Assembly (NCBI GenBank): GCA_963920705.1 | Contig: OY987230.1 | Span: forward strand, 15,587,320 to 15,651,319 | Length of the DNA: 64,000 nucleotides | Direction of reading: 5' to 3' | Origin: Odiellus spinosus | Taxonomy: Eukaryota > Arthropoda > Arachnida > Opiliones > Phalangiidae | Shown: positions 46,301 through 58,600 of the stretch, piece by piece | Numbering within the stretch: position 1 is the stretch's first letter | Layout: each line of letters opens with the position of its first letter | The notes under the pieces: generated by a model | The model's database searches: none | What the model saw: the letters and a program-made list of their open reading frames with translations, nothing else | What the model was told of the DNA's origin: nothing | Position numbers and translations under genes: made by a program

Positions 46301-47069
46301 ATTCCCATCATTCCGCTAAAGGTTCCGTCTGAATTTTCATAACCCCACAGTTTGTCAGGAGGTTGGGCCAATGTGTAACTTCGAGATTTATGGTACGAAA
46401 CGTATTATTAGTGGAATTTTAAAAATAGTAAAATTTGTCTTAAATTGGGCCCATGTAGAATAATTTTGTGGTCCTTGGAGACCCTTTTTCTACCGACTCT
46501 TCACTAATAAAAATGATTTTCCATTCCCAGGGGATTTTCCTGATAATCTTGTAGTGTTTTCCCCTGCACCGTAAAATCAAAATATTGCCTAGTGGCTAAA
46601 AAACGTTAATGAGAGTTAGGGCCTACTTAAACTAATTTTTTGAGGTATATTTTCCACTCTATTAGAAAAAATCAGAATTATAAAATTATAATTTTTACTG
46701 TCCTAACTGAAATTTTGTAATTGCAATCATTTTATTGCTATAACCTTTGACCTTTCAGCAAGCATCCTAACTTGGGGCAAACTTATTAATCGATTACGGT
46801 TAGTATAATGTTCACAATTAATTGCATTTAACATTTTAATATATTAAATATTAATATATTACTTGAACCCTATTCTATCCACTAAATGTTGCAAAACCTT
46901 ATACATTGGACCTTCCAGGCTAGTTACGTTATCCCTTTGGTGAACTTCCAGCCATGGTAGCCACTATGAGCGTAAAGTTAACGTTTAATTAACCTCCAAA
47001 GATATTAAAAAAAGTTAAACAAACCGAAACTCTAACCTGAAAAACTGTCACGACCTTATTGAGAACCAT
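43312..47069 (-). CDS. Ionotropic receptor (divergent iGluR), copy 1, 8 exons, about 429 aa
   Basis: Ligand-gated cation channel of the protostome IR family, expected in sensory neuron membranes. Exons in transcript order: 47037-47069, 46863-46963, 46288-46378, 45491-45649, 45294-45423, 44866-45077, 44223-44512, 43312-43585. S1 lobe: WLPWLEVHQ, GMMGMLHRN, then EADLALGPFVYNQERTRVAI. M1: LWISILSALIFICLA. Pore/M2: FMFYSTFMGQ. M3: FAFWLGFSTIIGLAFNCQIL, where the iGluR SYTANLAAF motif is replaced by FNCQILSSL. S2 lobe in the next exon. M4: FISWFVGILISIICLLLEVM. There is no amino-terminal domain. The first exon is the least certain part: the ATG is the only Met before the conserved VVTVFQ, no signal peptide is seen, and an earlier exon may exist. 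It has one intron more than copy 2, and a TTAA MITE sits in intron 3. Confidence 0.8.
45690..46092. mobile_element. TTAA-flanked MITE in an intron of IR copy 1
   Basis: TTAA at 45686-45689 and 46093-46096. The left end is AAGGGAAACTATAGGGG and the right end complement begins AAGGGGATAATAGGAG; both continue into the shared string GTTAAAAATGAAAC. The body is 403 bp and non-coding, between the second and third conserved receptor exons. Confidence 0.75.
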
Positions 47070-48745
47070 GATAGTTTGACGAAGATTATAGTTTTTCTGG
47101 GGCTTGAGAAACTTAAACCGTTAGGCGTACTGAATAAATTCGGAAAAAACTGGTTTTTAACGGATCAAAAGAAGAGAGCACAGTGTAAAAGATACATTTC
47201 GTATTGATTAGCATGGGATTAACACGTGTGGAGAAAGTTATGAATAATTAATCATGGCATATTCTCACGCTATTATGTATCGTGTCTGAAATAGATTCGT
47301 ATCAACGGGGCTGCAATAAGTCACGTTTCACAAACCAGAAAAGTTATAAATTTTAATTAATACTATCGTGGGATATCTATAAGAATATTTTTATCAAAGT
47401 TTATTTGCGAGAAAAAGTTAATTGAAGAACAAAATTATATATCTTATATAATTCCGTAGCTTTAGCTGTATATAAACATAGTGTTGTTTGAATATACATT
47501 TATTGATAATATGAGATATATGCCTACAAAGAAAATTATAGTAAAAAGAAATAGAAGCTTTAGAATTGTTAGTACAATGTTTTGGGAACTGGTTTAGTCG
47601 AGCTCAAGCTCTGGTATTTCCACTTCTGGTAGCCCTACTATTGGCGCCGAGTGACCAAACAGGCATTGGGCAGTCGTTAAAAATAATAAGGACTAAACTA
47701 AAAATAGACTTGGCGTTTTAGTCTTTGATGAACGAAAAATATAACACGCCCTATAGAGTGGCACTGATTTCCGAAAGTTGAATAGACCAGATTGGATTGG
47801 GACTGTTACCAACTGAAGTTTCTATTCCTTTTACTATTTGTTCTATGATGTCCACAATGAAATCATCTTGTTAGAAAAAAATCCGACAGGGATTATTTTC
47901 TGGGTATGCTGTATTTCATAAAAAGCTCACTTAGAATTCGAAAATTATCGTAATTTTTGGAAATTGGTAAATCACTGTCTCATGGTAATTTACAGGTAGT
48001 CCCAAAATGATTTGTTTATGAATTTGTGTGATTTAAAATGCGGAATTTCTCCTTCAAAAGGCTCAAAATTCTTATCTCTGACCAAACAATCCTTAAACTG
48101 GTGAAAAAAAAAAAAAAAAAAAAAAAAAAAACTTCTTTTTCATGATATCATCAGTGGACCATTTGACTTTTTGGCAAAGTGATATCAGTCTAGAAAAATT
48201 TTGACCAGGTCGTGGTTTTATTTCGTTTATTAAGTTTATATTAATTAAAGAATATTAAAGTGAAATATTCACTAGGCGTAGTGGCCGAGCCAGGTGCGAA
48301 TGTTTCCACTATTATATTACAGCTCTTGCCCTGGAATTTCATTGTTAATCGAGGAGACAAAATAAAATAGACTCAATATACCGTTGGAAAACCATCTTTA
48401 ATAAATTTTTAAATGAAATTTTCTACATATGTGACCGAAAAATTCGAGAAAAATTTGTCCAGATCTGTTTAGTGACTAAGACTAAATCTGATCTAGAAAG
48501 CGCACAAAGCATTTGCTATATGAACACCGCCTAGTTTTGAAGAGTAGAATTTCAGTAGTACAACGTCATCTGCTAATCGAGGAAAAATGCAACTTTAAAG
48601 GGGCTCTATAAAAAAAGTTCAGAGTATCACGAGAAAGTAACGGCGAGGTTATAGTTAAAATAATAATCTCTATCAAAGTTTTAGCTTGTTCGTGGACATT
48701 CTTGCACATATTTCAACCGTTTAACTTTACATTTATTTGTCGATA
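47070..48745. other. Spacer between the two receptor genes
   Basis: About 1.7 kb without a firm gene. A minus-strand stretch near 47598-47880 has coding-like composition (see findings). An A28 tract lies at 48104-48131. The rest shows nothing recognisable. Confidence 0.45.
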
Positions 48746-51019
48746 TTACGAAATTAAAGGTTTTTTAATATAAACGCTGGTTTGACTGACAGGCCTTTCA
48801 AAACTGGTACTCGATACTCGCGGTCCTTTATGCGCATTAATGTGCCGTAAGTAGAAGATTTCGGCGGCCAATCCTATGATGGAGATGAGCATACCGACAG
48901 CCCATACTCCGAAAGTGCCGGCAAAAGCCCTAAGTTGGATGGGATCGTTTTTCCCACGGCTTGCTGCTTTCTTTTCCGCTCTGGTTAAACATTCGGTAGC
49001 ATTGGTTGTGAATTCCTTCAACCAGTGAATCACTACGCCACTCTCCATGATCATAGCTGTCCTATGGACCAGTAATTATTTAGTTAAACTCTAAACATTC
49101 CAAGTACCAAAAAGCATCACTAAAAATAAAGCCACGAACCTGGTGATTAAATTGAATTTTTTACCCAAAAACCCTTTTTGAAGTAACTTCTCTTTTCCCT
49201 GGAAACCCTATTGAAGTAACTTCCCTTTTCCCTTGAAACCCTTTCAAGTATTTGCCTATTGTAGGAATTGCCTTTTCCCCGTAATACCTGTATTGAAGGA
49301 ATGGCTCAAATGACATACCATGAAATTGAGCTTACTTATTTCTCATTTGCCGTCTCAAATTGACGTCCAAGTCCTTACGAACGGCCATGGCCAAAATGAA
49401 GAAGTTGAATTTCTCCTTGCTAACGTGAAAGTCGCAATCCACCTCCTGGTCGTTGTTTACGTCAATACGATCTCTTTTAGCCTGAATGGACAATATGGAG
49501 CGGACTGTCGATGACTCGGTAATGATGGTGTGGGATCGCCGATACACTTTGACCAAGGTGGAAACCGATTGCAAATCCCTATACGTTAGTCTGGTATCGG
49601 CATTCGAGTCAATTCGTCGACGAAGACCTTTCGTTGTGGCGTCAGACGCGTACTGAAATGATGATAAATTACGAATCTAAATGTTGTCACAGCAGAAGCC
49701 CGTGATAAATCTACTTGTAGTATGGTTTCGATGGCTCCACCTGATTCTATAATAGGTATCATGTCGGTTTTTATTAAATCATGGAAATTCTGTACATTGT
49801 CGGCCGTTAACGACACTAGACTGGACAGTATTTGACAGTTGAAGCAATTTAAAATGAGAGTGGCGAAGAGTAACCAGAATCCAAATAATAGTTTCAAGTG
49901 GCCTTGCCGTGGCAGAGCAATGCCTGTTTTTAAAACATTCCAAATTTACTAACAGGACTTGTATCAAATATCGTCGGAAAAGGACAGTGTTAAAAATATA
50001 TCTCAGTTAATGTGAGATTATTTCATCCAGTTGTCGTTTCCCTTTATACTACACAAGTAGCGTATTTTATTGTTTGTTATTTACATTGGCCCAATAGGGA
50101 TGAGTAGAATTTGAGGCTGGTTCGTGATATTGAATATTTTGTGACAGCAAATATTCTAAGCAAGGAAGTCAAGATGCAAACCAACAATAACGCGGAAACG
50201 ATGGAGAACCAAAGCTTGGGGGAAAAAGGTACCGTTTTTATTAACCCTAAAAATGCATGTATTTTGAAATGAAACCATTTATCTAACGTCAATATTAATT
50301 TATATTATGTACAGGTGTAAGTAAACCCAATGCTAAAATGAGCGTCAACCAATAGCTTACTAATTTTCCTACGTTGTTTCATATTCTAGATTGAAAAATC
50401 GCTCTTCAAATTAGAAGTAAACAAAGGTATATTTTTACCTCTAAAGTAAATATATTGAGTAAATTAAAAGCTGTTCCTTTGAAAATGGATTGTCTTGATA
50501 ATATGGCGATTGAATCCAAATAAATTGGTGGTGAGAAATGAGCCACTTCAAATCTTTCTTCGGTTATGGCGAAAGGTCCCATAGCCAAATCAGCTTCCTT
50601 GAAAAAAAATTTTTTCATTATCTACTATACCTTATTTGTGACAATATTTCGAATCTTGCCTTTCTATCTAACATTCCCATCATTCCCGTGTAGTTATTTT
50701 GTGAAATTCTAGAACCCCATTTGCGATCTGTCGGTTTTTTCAAAGAATAATTGAACCCTATTCGTGTAGACATATGATCCAGAATCTTTTGCATGGGCCC
50801 CTTGAGTACTATATTATTGTTTCCAGGTCCTTCTTCAATTTTTAACCATGGGAGCCACTGTACAAAAAAACACACGAAAAAGTAGTTTATTTGAATCCTG
50901 CGTAATCAAACTCTTAGCATATCACGACTTTAAAACAACATTTTAACTGAATCGTGATAATAGATTTTTTTGCATACCTGTTCCACTGCAACCACAAGAT
51001 GCCAGTTAGCATTATTCAT
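48746..51019 (-). CDS. Ionotropic receptor (divergent iGluR), copy 2, 7 exons, 456 aa
   Basis: Tandem paralogue of copy 1. Exons in transcript order: 50978-51019, 50660-50857, 50439-50597, 50085-50214, 49715-49923, 49336-49652, 48746-49061; all phases agree. S1: NWHLVVAVEQWLPWL, GMMGMLDRK, EADLAMGPFAITEERFEVAH. M1: LWFSIVSALLLVCILTSLL. M3: LLFGFWLLFATLILNCFNCQ. M4: TFGVWAVGMLISIIGLAAEI, followed by a 35-residue tail. The exon 2/3 intron starts with GC instead of GT (AAG|GCAAG at 50658-50659), a known minor donor class; the acceptor and the protein alignment with copy 1 fit this choice. The start is the first Met in a frame closed upstream by a stop. No signal peptide is visible, so an upstream exon may be missing. 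The exon corresponding to exons 2 and 3 of copy 1 is fused here. Confidence 0.82.
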
Positions 51020-51866
51020 ACTTATTTTATAACAATTGGCCCGTTACTCTAGTTAATTCCTATTAATTTCATTGCCTCCAATATATGGTCATTACTTTTA
51101 ATAATAATAGTAATATTTATTTCGCAACAAATCCAACAATGTTGCAGGCAACCACTCGCAACTTAGAGACTACCAAAATTGATCGCTTTATTGTGGTGCC
51201 GCAAAAATATATTTTTCTGATGAAAATGAAACCGTGGGAATAGATCGCCGTTGATAGGAGAATTATTTGGAAATTAACACGCTCCTCTTCACCATTATTT
51301 CTGAAGGTGTGGTGATACTAATCGCAAATACCTGGATAATCCTGTTTGGAAAAAAGTTCGTTTTAAACTTGTAAGAGAGAAGTATAGGATGGAATGGAAA
51401 ATACGATACCCTATGCTTGGCAGTATATATTTACCGAAATGCTTAGCGGATAACCTCGACGCACGCTTAAGTTTAAACGGATAGAAGCTGGCCTTACGGG
51501 TGCAGTTTGAAAAGCGTCACAGGGAGGTTCTAATCGTGGCATGGATGGCTCTACCAGGTAGTCGAATGCATTTTGGGTAAAATATTCTGCCGATCATGGC
51601 CCGCAATGTGTATCTCTCCAGAAGCACAAGAAATCTACAAGTTTCAATCGTCGCCAAGTGAACTGAATCGAGCCTTCAAAGCGAGCCAGAAAGTATGCAT
51701 GTTTTGGGGCATACGAGTATAACAATTTAACAAACCCACCCAATTGTATAATCCCCTCTCAGTGTAATTCGGGAATGCATCGGCCTTTCACCCTACCTTT
51801 GAAGAAACGAATTTGACCGAAGGAAGACTCAAGGAGTCAAGGTTATTAAATATTTATTAAGATCAG
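51020..51866. other. Intergenic, no gene recognised
   Basis: It contains the 5' side of IR copy 2 and the 5' side of the putative gene at 51867. No motif-bearing frames were seen. Confidence 0.5.
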
Positions 51867-52467
51867 ATGGTGTTTAAACAAAATATTCCCAAACTATCAT
51901 TCTTATCTTATGACTTTCTTTCGCGACCAAAGCGGTGGCGTGAGGTGTCTTTGTACTATCCCTTTTTGCGCAAGTGTTTAAAATATGTAAAAGACATTGT
52001 GCATTATTTAAAGAAATGCTGCATAAGGTTTTTCGAAGGCCCGTGTATTCATTATACTTACCTCCAAAATTTGAATACTTTAGGTTAGCTCGTTTTTAAT
52101 AAATTTAAAAATTGAAATTCCTAAAGTATTAGATATATTTAAATTTTACGCTTTTTGACGTAGAATTGTTGATGAAATTAAAAATAGAGGTACGACTTTC
52201 TGGATGCAATACTCTCACGCAAAAGACCGCGCGAAAGAAACCGTACCACGTGTCACGGTGCCAGAATGCTTGATGGAGATAAATCATATAGAGGAAATAT
52301 CCAATATGACTGACCAAATAAATAATGGGGAAAATAATTTTAAATTTTCGCGCTTTAGGTTTAAAGCCCTAAAGAGGGTTTCCGGTTCTCTGACGTCATT
52401 AGATCGACGGTCAAAGAAATCGCCGTGGCTGTCTGGCAATACTGTGGCTACTGCCTTAAGAATTAAA
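51867..52467 (+). CDS. Putative small gene, unrecognised, two exons
   Basis: Two open exons, 51867-52083 and 52190-52467, join in phase through a 106-bp GT-AG intron to give about 165 residues, and a GT donor follows at 52468. Any third exon is unknown; a candidate begins after the AG at 52545. Exon 1 is aromatic and basic (RPKRWREVSLYYPFLRKC, then KKCCIRFFEG). Exon 2 encodes HAKDRAKETVPRVTVPEC and a basic Ser-rich stretch (FRFKALKRVSGSLTSLDRR). I recognise no domain and no signal peptide. Arguments for reality are the clean splice sites, the length of exon 2 without stops in an AT-rich region, and balanced codon use. It lies on the same strand just upstream of ASCC2. Confidence 0.4.
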
Positions 52468-52694
52468 GTTAGTTTTATATTTTTAACGAAGTTATTTGTG
52501 TTTTAAGTATTTATTTAAATTATCAAGCAACATGGCAGCTCAGCACCTAAACAGCGAAGAACGCAGAAACTCGAATGTAAGATATTTATTTCGTTATTGA
52601 AGAACTTTTGGGTTTATTTAAATGATGAACCGAGGCTTAATGTCTAAAACTATTGAAAGTTTTGAAACTAAAACTATAATACTTCACTAATTTT

Positions 52695-55600
52695 ATGGAA
52701 AAGGAATTTACTTATCCCGCGCTGGACGAAATAACAATGGAAGTAAAAACTAAAAATGGGAAAGTCAAAAGAGTTCCTGCATTGGTAAGAAATTAATCTA
52801 TTACTTAAGACGCTTTGTTACAATTTAAATTATATATCTAGCATATTGGATTCGCCTCTATACGAACCTTTGTACCATATCGGCCTCCACCCTCGTGGAC
52901 ATCCTCCGACCATGAGCAGAAAGGAAAGGGACCACCTAAAATCATGGCTCAATTCGCCGAAGCCTCTGTCGAAGAATGGCTACTGTCTACAACTTGTCTT
53001 AAGGAAGATCTAGAATGGTTACTCAAACTACCTCATTATAAGTAAGTCAAACACTTTTAAAAAAATGAAAGAATCTAAAATTTAATAATCAAGAATAATA
53101 CGATTGAATAGATTCTGGTCTCAAATAGCGTACGTTGATTCTGTATACGGATGCCTTCATTCTTACCTTAGATTCGCCCCTCGCTATTACGATCTTTATA
53201 ACCCAATGATAGACTCTGGATTACCACCCATTTGGTTAGAAGTCAGAGAAATTTGGCTCATTATCCACCAGCTTGTGTTTCGAGTGTTTTTAAGGATGTC
53301 AACGTTCAAAGAATCAAAAGTAAGAAAAATATTTCAAATTAAAGGAAATTACCTTATCTAGTCTTGTGTCATTAACTAAATTGTAATTTTCAGAGCGCTC
53401 ACATAAGTCCTCCCGTGTTTGCGGAACTTATATACAATCAATTTATTTTTGACATCCCAACTATGATGGATTTATGCGTCATTTATGGAATGGAACAGCA
53501 TGCTCTATTGTGCAAGATGATTGACAATATTTTTTCCGTTCAACCCAACTATTTTGACGATTTAAATATCAACATCTTACAAAATATGACGGTAAATAGA
53601 CCTTTAAAAACCTACACGTTTTCTTTCCAGCAGTAGTACTGTTTTTCTTTTGAGTGAGAGGGTAGGAATGACTCGAAGTGTTGGTCTCTAGATTGAGGCT
53701 TAATTTCGTCATCTTTAAACTATTTAGCCATTGAACATTTTTATTTCACAAGCTATCGTCTTTGTTAATTTTAAAGCGTTAAAATAAATAAACATGAATA
53801 TATTTTAAATTAAACGGTACATTGCCATTATGATTATATTCCAAAATATAAAATTGAAAGGGTTAATAAATTACCAATATCACCCTAAATTTCAGACCTC
53901 TTGCATTTATTTTTACCCACTCCAAAGGGGGTAGGCTACCGCAGAATCAGACAAGCAAAAGGGGGATGAAACTTCGCTCTCACTGCGCATGAGCTACCAT
54001 CCCACTTCACAGGTCTGATTCATTGGGTTACATACACCGTTTGGAAGGGATCTAAATAAACGTGTATAAGGCGTATAGGTTTATAAATGTATGGCAACAC
54101 TTATTATTTTGTGACAGTCAAAATTCAAGTAGAATTTTGACAGTTTAAGTTGGACAATGTTTTGACCAATCGCGTAGGACCATAGTACTTGTGGATATTT
54201 GAATGGAAAGTATTGCCAAAAAGCAAACCTATAAGCTATTTTTCTTGATTTTATTGATTTAATTTTGAGAGGTACGTGTATTAAAATAATTAAAAATCTT
54301 TAAATATTATTTAAAAGTTGTTGGAAAGTTTTGAAGCCAAACTTGGTCTAACTTCGAAGAGTAAAATGGACAGCTTGTTCGAATTAAAATTGCCTAATGC
54401 TAGGGAGGAGAAGCCTAAACTTACGCTGCGAGATTTCAAGGATGTCCGAGACGTGATAATGTGTATAGTGGATCTTTGTTTCACCATTGGTGCCTTTATA
54501 GATGTTTTTCCAACAATCTGCAGTTCTTTCCACGGACATGGATTTGAAATTAGGTTAGTTTCTTTTTTCCTATATATAGGTTTGTAGTAACTCGAGGTAA
54601 TCATCATCTTCAAGGCCACAACCGGCAATACTGCGGATGACGATAGTGAGAGTTTAATTTTCACAGTCAATGTCTCGCCTTGAGTAGTCCAAAATTTGTA
54701 CAGACTTAGAGAAAAGTGGCAAGACCGAATATATTCTTTGCAGAAGTTTTTTCATTCGCTAGGGTTATCAAGTATTTTTTTTTTTTTTTTTGCGCGAAAG
54801 CTCTAACGTCTCAGTTTCCAGAAACACAGACCAATCAGTCCAGTTTTACCCTTGGAGATGATGATTACCTCGTGGTGACATATATATAATTTTGTTTTCC
54901 ATTTTTCAGGCTTGCTAGTTTCTACGAGAAAGTCTTTCCAATTTTGGAAGAGCACCTGAAAGAAATTGTTAAAACTGATTCCACTAATTCCAAGTAAAAA
55001 TAAATTTAACTTTTGAATAACATTTTTTTTTCTTATATAAAATTGTTATTCATTTGAAAATTTTGCAGAGTTGCCAAATTACTATTAGATAGAATAAGAA
55101 TGACTAAGTTATCAATTTTGAAAATGTTCCGAGATATTGTATCTTCAACTTGTTTGCAACCGATCCTAGACTTAAAGTATTTTTTATTTGCAATTCTTTA
55201 ATTTTTTTTTTTTTTTTCAATATTTAATACATTTGTATTTAAGTATTAAATAAATTCTTTGTTTAGCGAAAATAGTCAAAAATATGTGGAAACTTTTCTA
55301 CACGTACTTAGCACTTGTCTAAGTGAAAAAAGGTATGCTTCAATCATGATATTAGTTGAAAATCGATACTTTTTTAACTAAAGATTAACATTTTTGATTA
55401 TTTTTTGTCATAGCTTTATCTGTGATTACGCAAACAATTTTCCATTTGAGGATGATGTCGATATGATTACCCAGACCAAGTGTGTAGTGTAAGTCTAGTT
55501 TTAATTTACATTTATTTAATTAAATCTTAAAAGGTTAGAGCTAGGTTTTCGAAACTAGTATAAGTGGCAGGTGATTAACTGCGTGTAGAATATTATTCCT

Positions 55601-58600
55601 AAAATTATGTTGGAATCATAAGTAAAATTTTTAAGTAGTTATTTAACTGATCAGATAACCAAATTACTGTATCAACAATCTCTAGGTTAAATCTTAATTC
55701 TAAAATTAATTTTTCAATTCTTTTGTCTAATTAGTGACGAAACGAGAACCTCATTCATTCAAGATAGTATTCGGGTCATTATGGGCAAGAGAGATGAAAA
55801 CGAACCCAGTCCACTTTATTTTGCTTCCCAGAATGAAAAATTAAGATCAAAAGTAAGATCATAATTATTTTTTGGTAAAAAAATCTTTGAAGTATTTGAC
55901 GCTAAACCGCTGTATATTTGACGCTAAACCGCTGTATATTTGACGCTAAACCGCTGTATATTTGACGCTAAACCGCTGTATATTTGACGCTAAACCGCTG
56001 TATATTTGACGCTAAACCGCCGTATATTTGACGCTAAACCGCCGTATATTTGACGATAAATCGCCGAATGTTTGACGATAAATCGCCGAATGTTTGACGA
56101 TAAATCGCCGAATGTTTGACGATAAATCGCCGAATGTTTGACGATAAATCGCCGAATGTTTGACGATAAATCGCCGAATGTTTGACGATAAATCGCCGAA
56201 TGTTTGACGATAAATCGCCGAATGTTTGACGATAAATCGCCGAATGTTTGACGATAAATCGCTGAATGTTTGACGATAAATCGCCGAATGTTTGACGATA
56301 AATCGCCGAATGTTTGACGATAAATTGCCGAATGTTTGACGTGAAATCGTCGAATATAAAATATTCTTTTTAATTACAATAGTGCCGTTAAATAAATATA
56401 GATACGTCTTAGTATAGTTCAAATTATTTAACTGACAATTCTCCCATTTATACAAAATTATCCAGAAATGATAAAGAGTTCTATCCCTGTCCTAATCTAA
56501 AAATCACCAGAGACTATTCCTTTAAATATTTAATTATTTTATGGTGTCAATTTAGGCTAAAGCATTGCCTCAAGGTGAAAGCTACGACTACTCTTTGTTG
56601 GGTGCGACTGCTAGTCCTAAAATTGAGGAAATAGAATTAGAGTCGTTAATTTCCAGTGTCTTGGATGTCTTTCCTGATCTTGGACGAGGATTTATTAGAG
56701 TAATAATAATTTTAATTTGTTTTTTAAATTTATAAAACATTAACTCTTATTTTATTTCAGTCGTGCCTCGATTTTTTTAACTTTGAATCGGAAAAAGTTA
56801 TTAACGCTCTATTAGAAAACAGTCTTCCAGGTGCCCTTGAAAGCCTAGATCGTAACTTAGCTGTTTATCAGTGAGTTAACTCGGTTTATTTGGCGATTGA
56901 GATGATTATAAGTACTTTAAATTATCACTAGACCCAGCGTTAGACCGAAACAACCGGCTTCCTTCGCTAAAACGAAACCAACCTTCACCGGTTTGTTATC
57001 GGATCGAAAGAACGTTTTTGACGGTGACCAATTTGACGTTTTTTCAAGAGATAATATTGATACGAGTAGAATTCATAAGGGAAAGTAAGTAATTTTAAAT
57101 ATTTCAAATGACATTATTAGCTTAAATTTTTTTTTTTTGGTCGCTTATTGAAAAGATTAGGATTTTTTTTTTTATCTATATCGGTTAAAATAATGGTATT
57201 GGTTAAGTGTTTAGAAAACTGGAGATATCGGGGAATTTAAATGTTGCCGAAAAAGCAGGGATCAGGAAAGCTCTTAAAATATTGACATAAATTAGTAAAA
57301 TCAACGAAATTTTTGAAATTACGAGTATTTTATCATGAACTTCAATGACACAAAGTTGGAATAACCTTGTAACCATTTCAACCTTAATCATCAAATTCAT
57401 AGTTTTCATTGGGGTTTTTCAAAACCTCTGTTGCCCCTCTAAATATCAGGGATAATTCACAGGTGAAACCTGGAATAATCAGGGAAATTTGTTTCGAAAA
57501 TGTTCTATAAACCCTGCTTAAACTCTGTTAAATTACGTTATGGGCCAACACCAAAATTATTATTGAAATTAAAAAATCTGATAAACTTAGGATGCCATAT
57601 TTAACTACAAGAAATCGCCAAAAATTGGATTTTGATATTTTCACTTAATAATATTCCTTTAAGCATAAATATTAAAATAATAATTACCTATTTTTAATAA
57701 TACTAGAAAAACTGTACATCGCGATGTCGCTTCGTTACTCGATGACAAGAGAGACGTTAAGGCGGTGAAAGAATCGTATAAAAAATTTGAGATTACAGTT
57801 ACGGAAAGGCCTGATAATATTGAAGAAACGGATAGATTTATTTACGATGACGAGTATGATGACACTTATGATGATACAACGACAACTGCTTGGGCTGACG
57901 TACCCACTCCTTGTGATGATATTGTGCTAGGAAAGTAAGAATCAAACTTTCTTATATATTTCAAGGGAATTTATGAAGTTTCCTCCATGTTATAAAAAAT
58001 AAAAATTTTCCCTTAGAAAATTTACGATACCCAGAGTTTTGAGGACCAAAGAAGACGAAGATGAGTTTGAAGAAGAGGAGGAGGAAATTCCAATCAATCC
58101 TAATCGGCCTATGGTAAATTTTTCTATTGCTCGTATGATTAGTTACTGATTTAAGTTATTTTACAAAGGATAATTTATTGGTAATTTTCCGATTGTAATG
58201 TCTTGGTAATTTACCCAGGATAGTGTCTTGGTAATTTTCCCAGGGGTAGTGTCTTGGTAATTTTCCCAGGGGTAGTGTCTTGGTAATTTTCCCAGGGGTA
58301 GTGTCTTGGTAATTTTCCCAGGGGTAGTGTCTTGGTAATTTTCCCAGGGGTAGTGTCTTGGTAATTTTCCCAGGGGTAGTGTCTTTGTAATTTTCCCAGG
58401 GGTAGTGTCTTGGTAATTTTCCCAGGGGTAGTGTCTTGGTAATTTTCCCAGGGGTAGTGTCTTGGTAATTTTCCCAGGGGTAGTGTCTTGGTAATTTTCC
58501 CAGGGGTAGTGTCTTGGTAATTTTCCCAGGGGTAGTGTCTTGGTAATTTTCCCAGGGGAAGTGTCTTGGTAATTTTCCCAGGGGTAGTGTCTTGGTAATT

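Noticed and set aside
56012-56455. 147-codon minus-strand frame with a 22-residue repeat
   Set aside because: It is the 22-bp minisatellite read in three-unit periodicity inside an ASCC2 intron.
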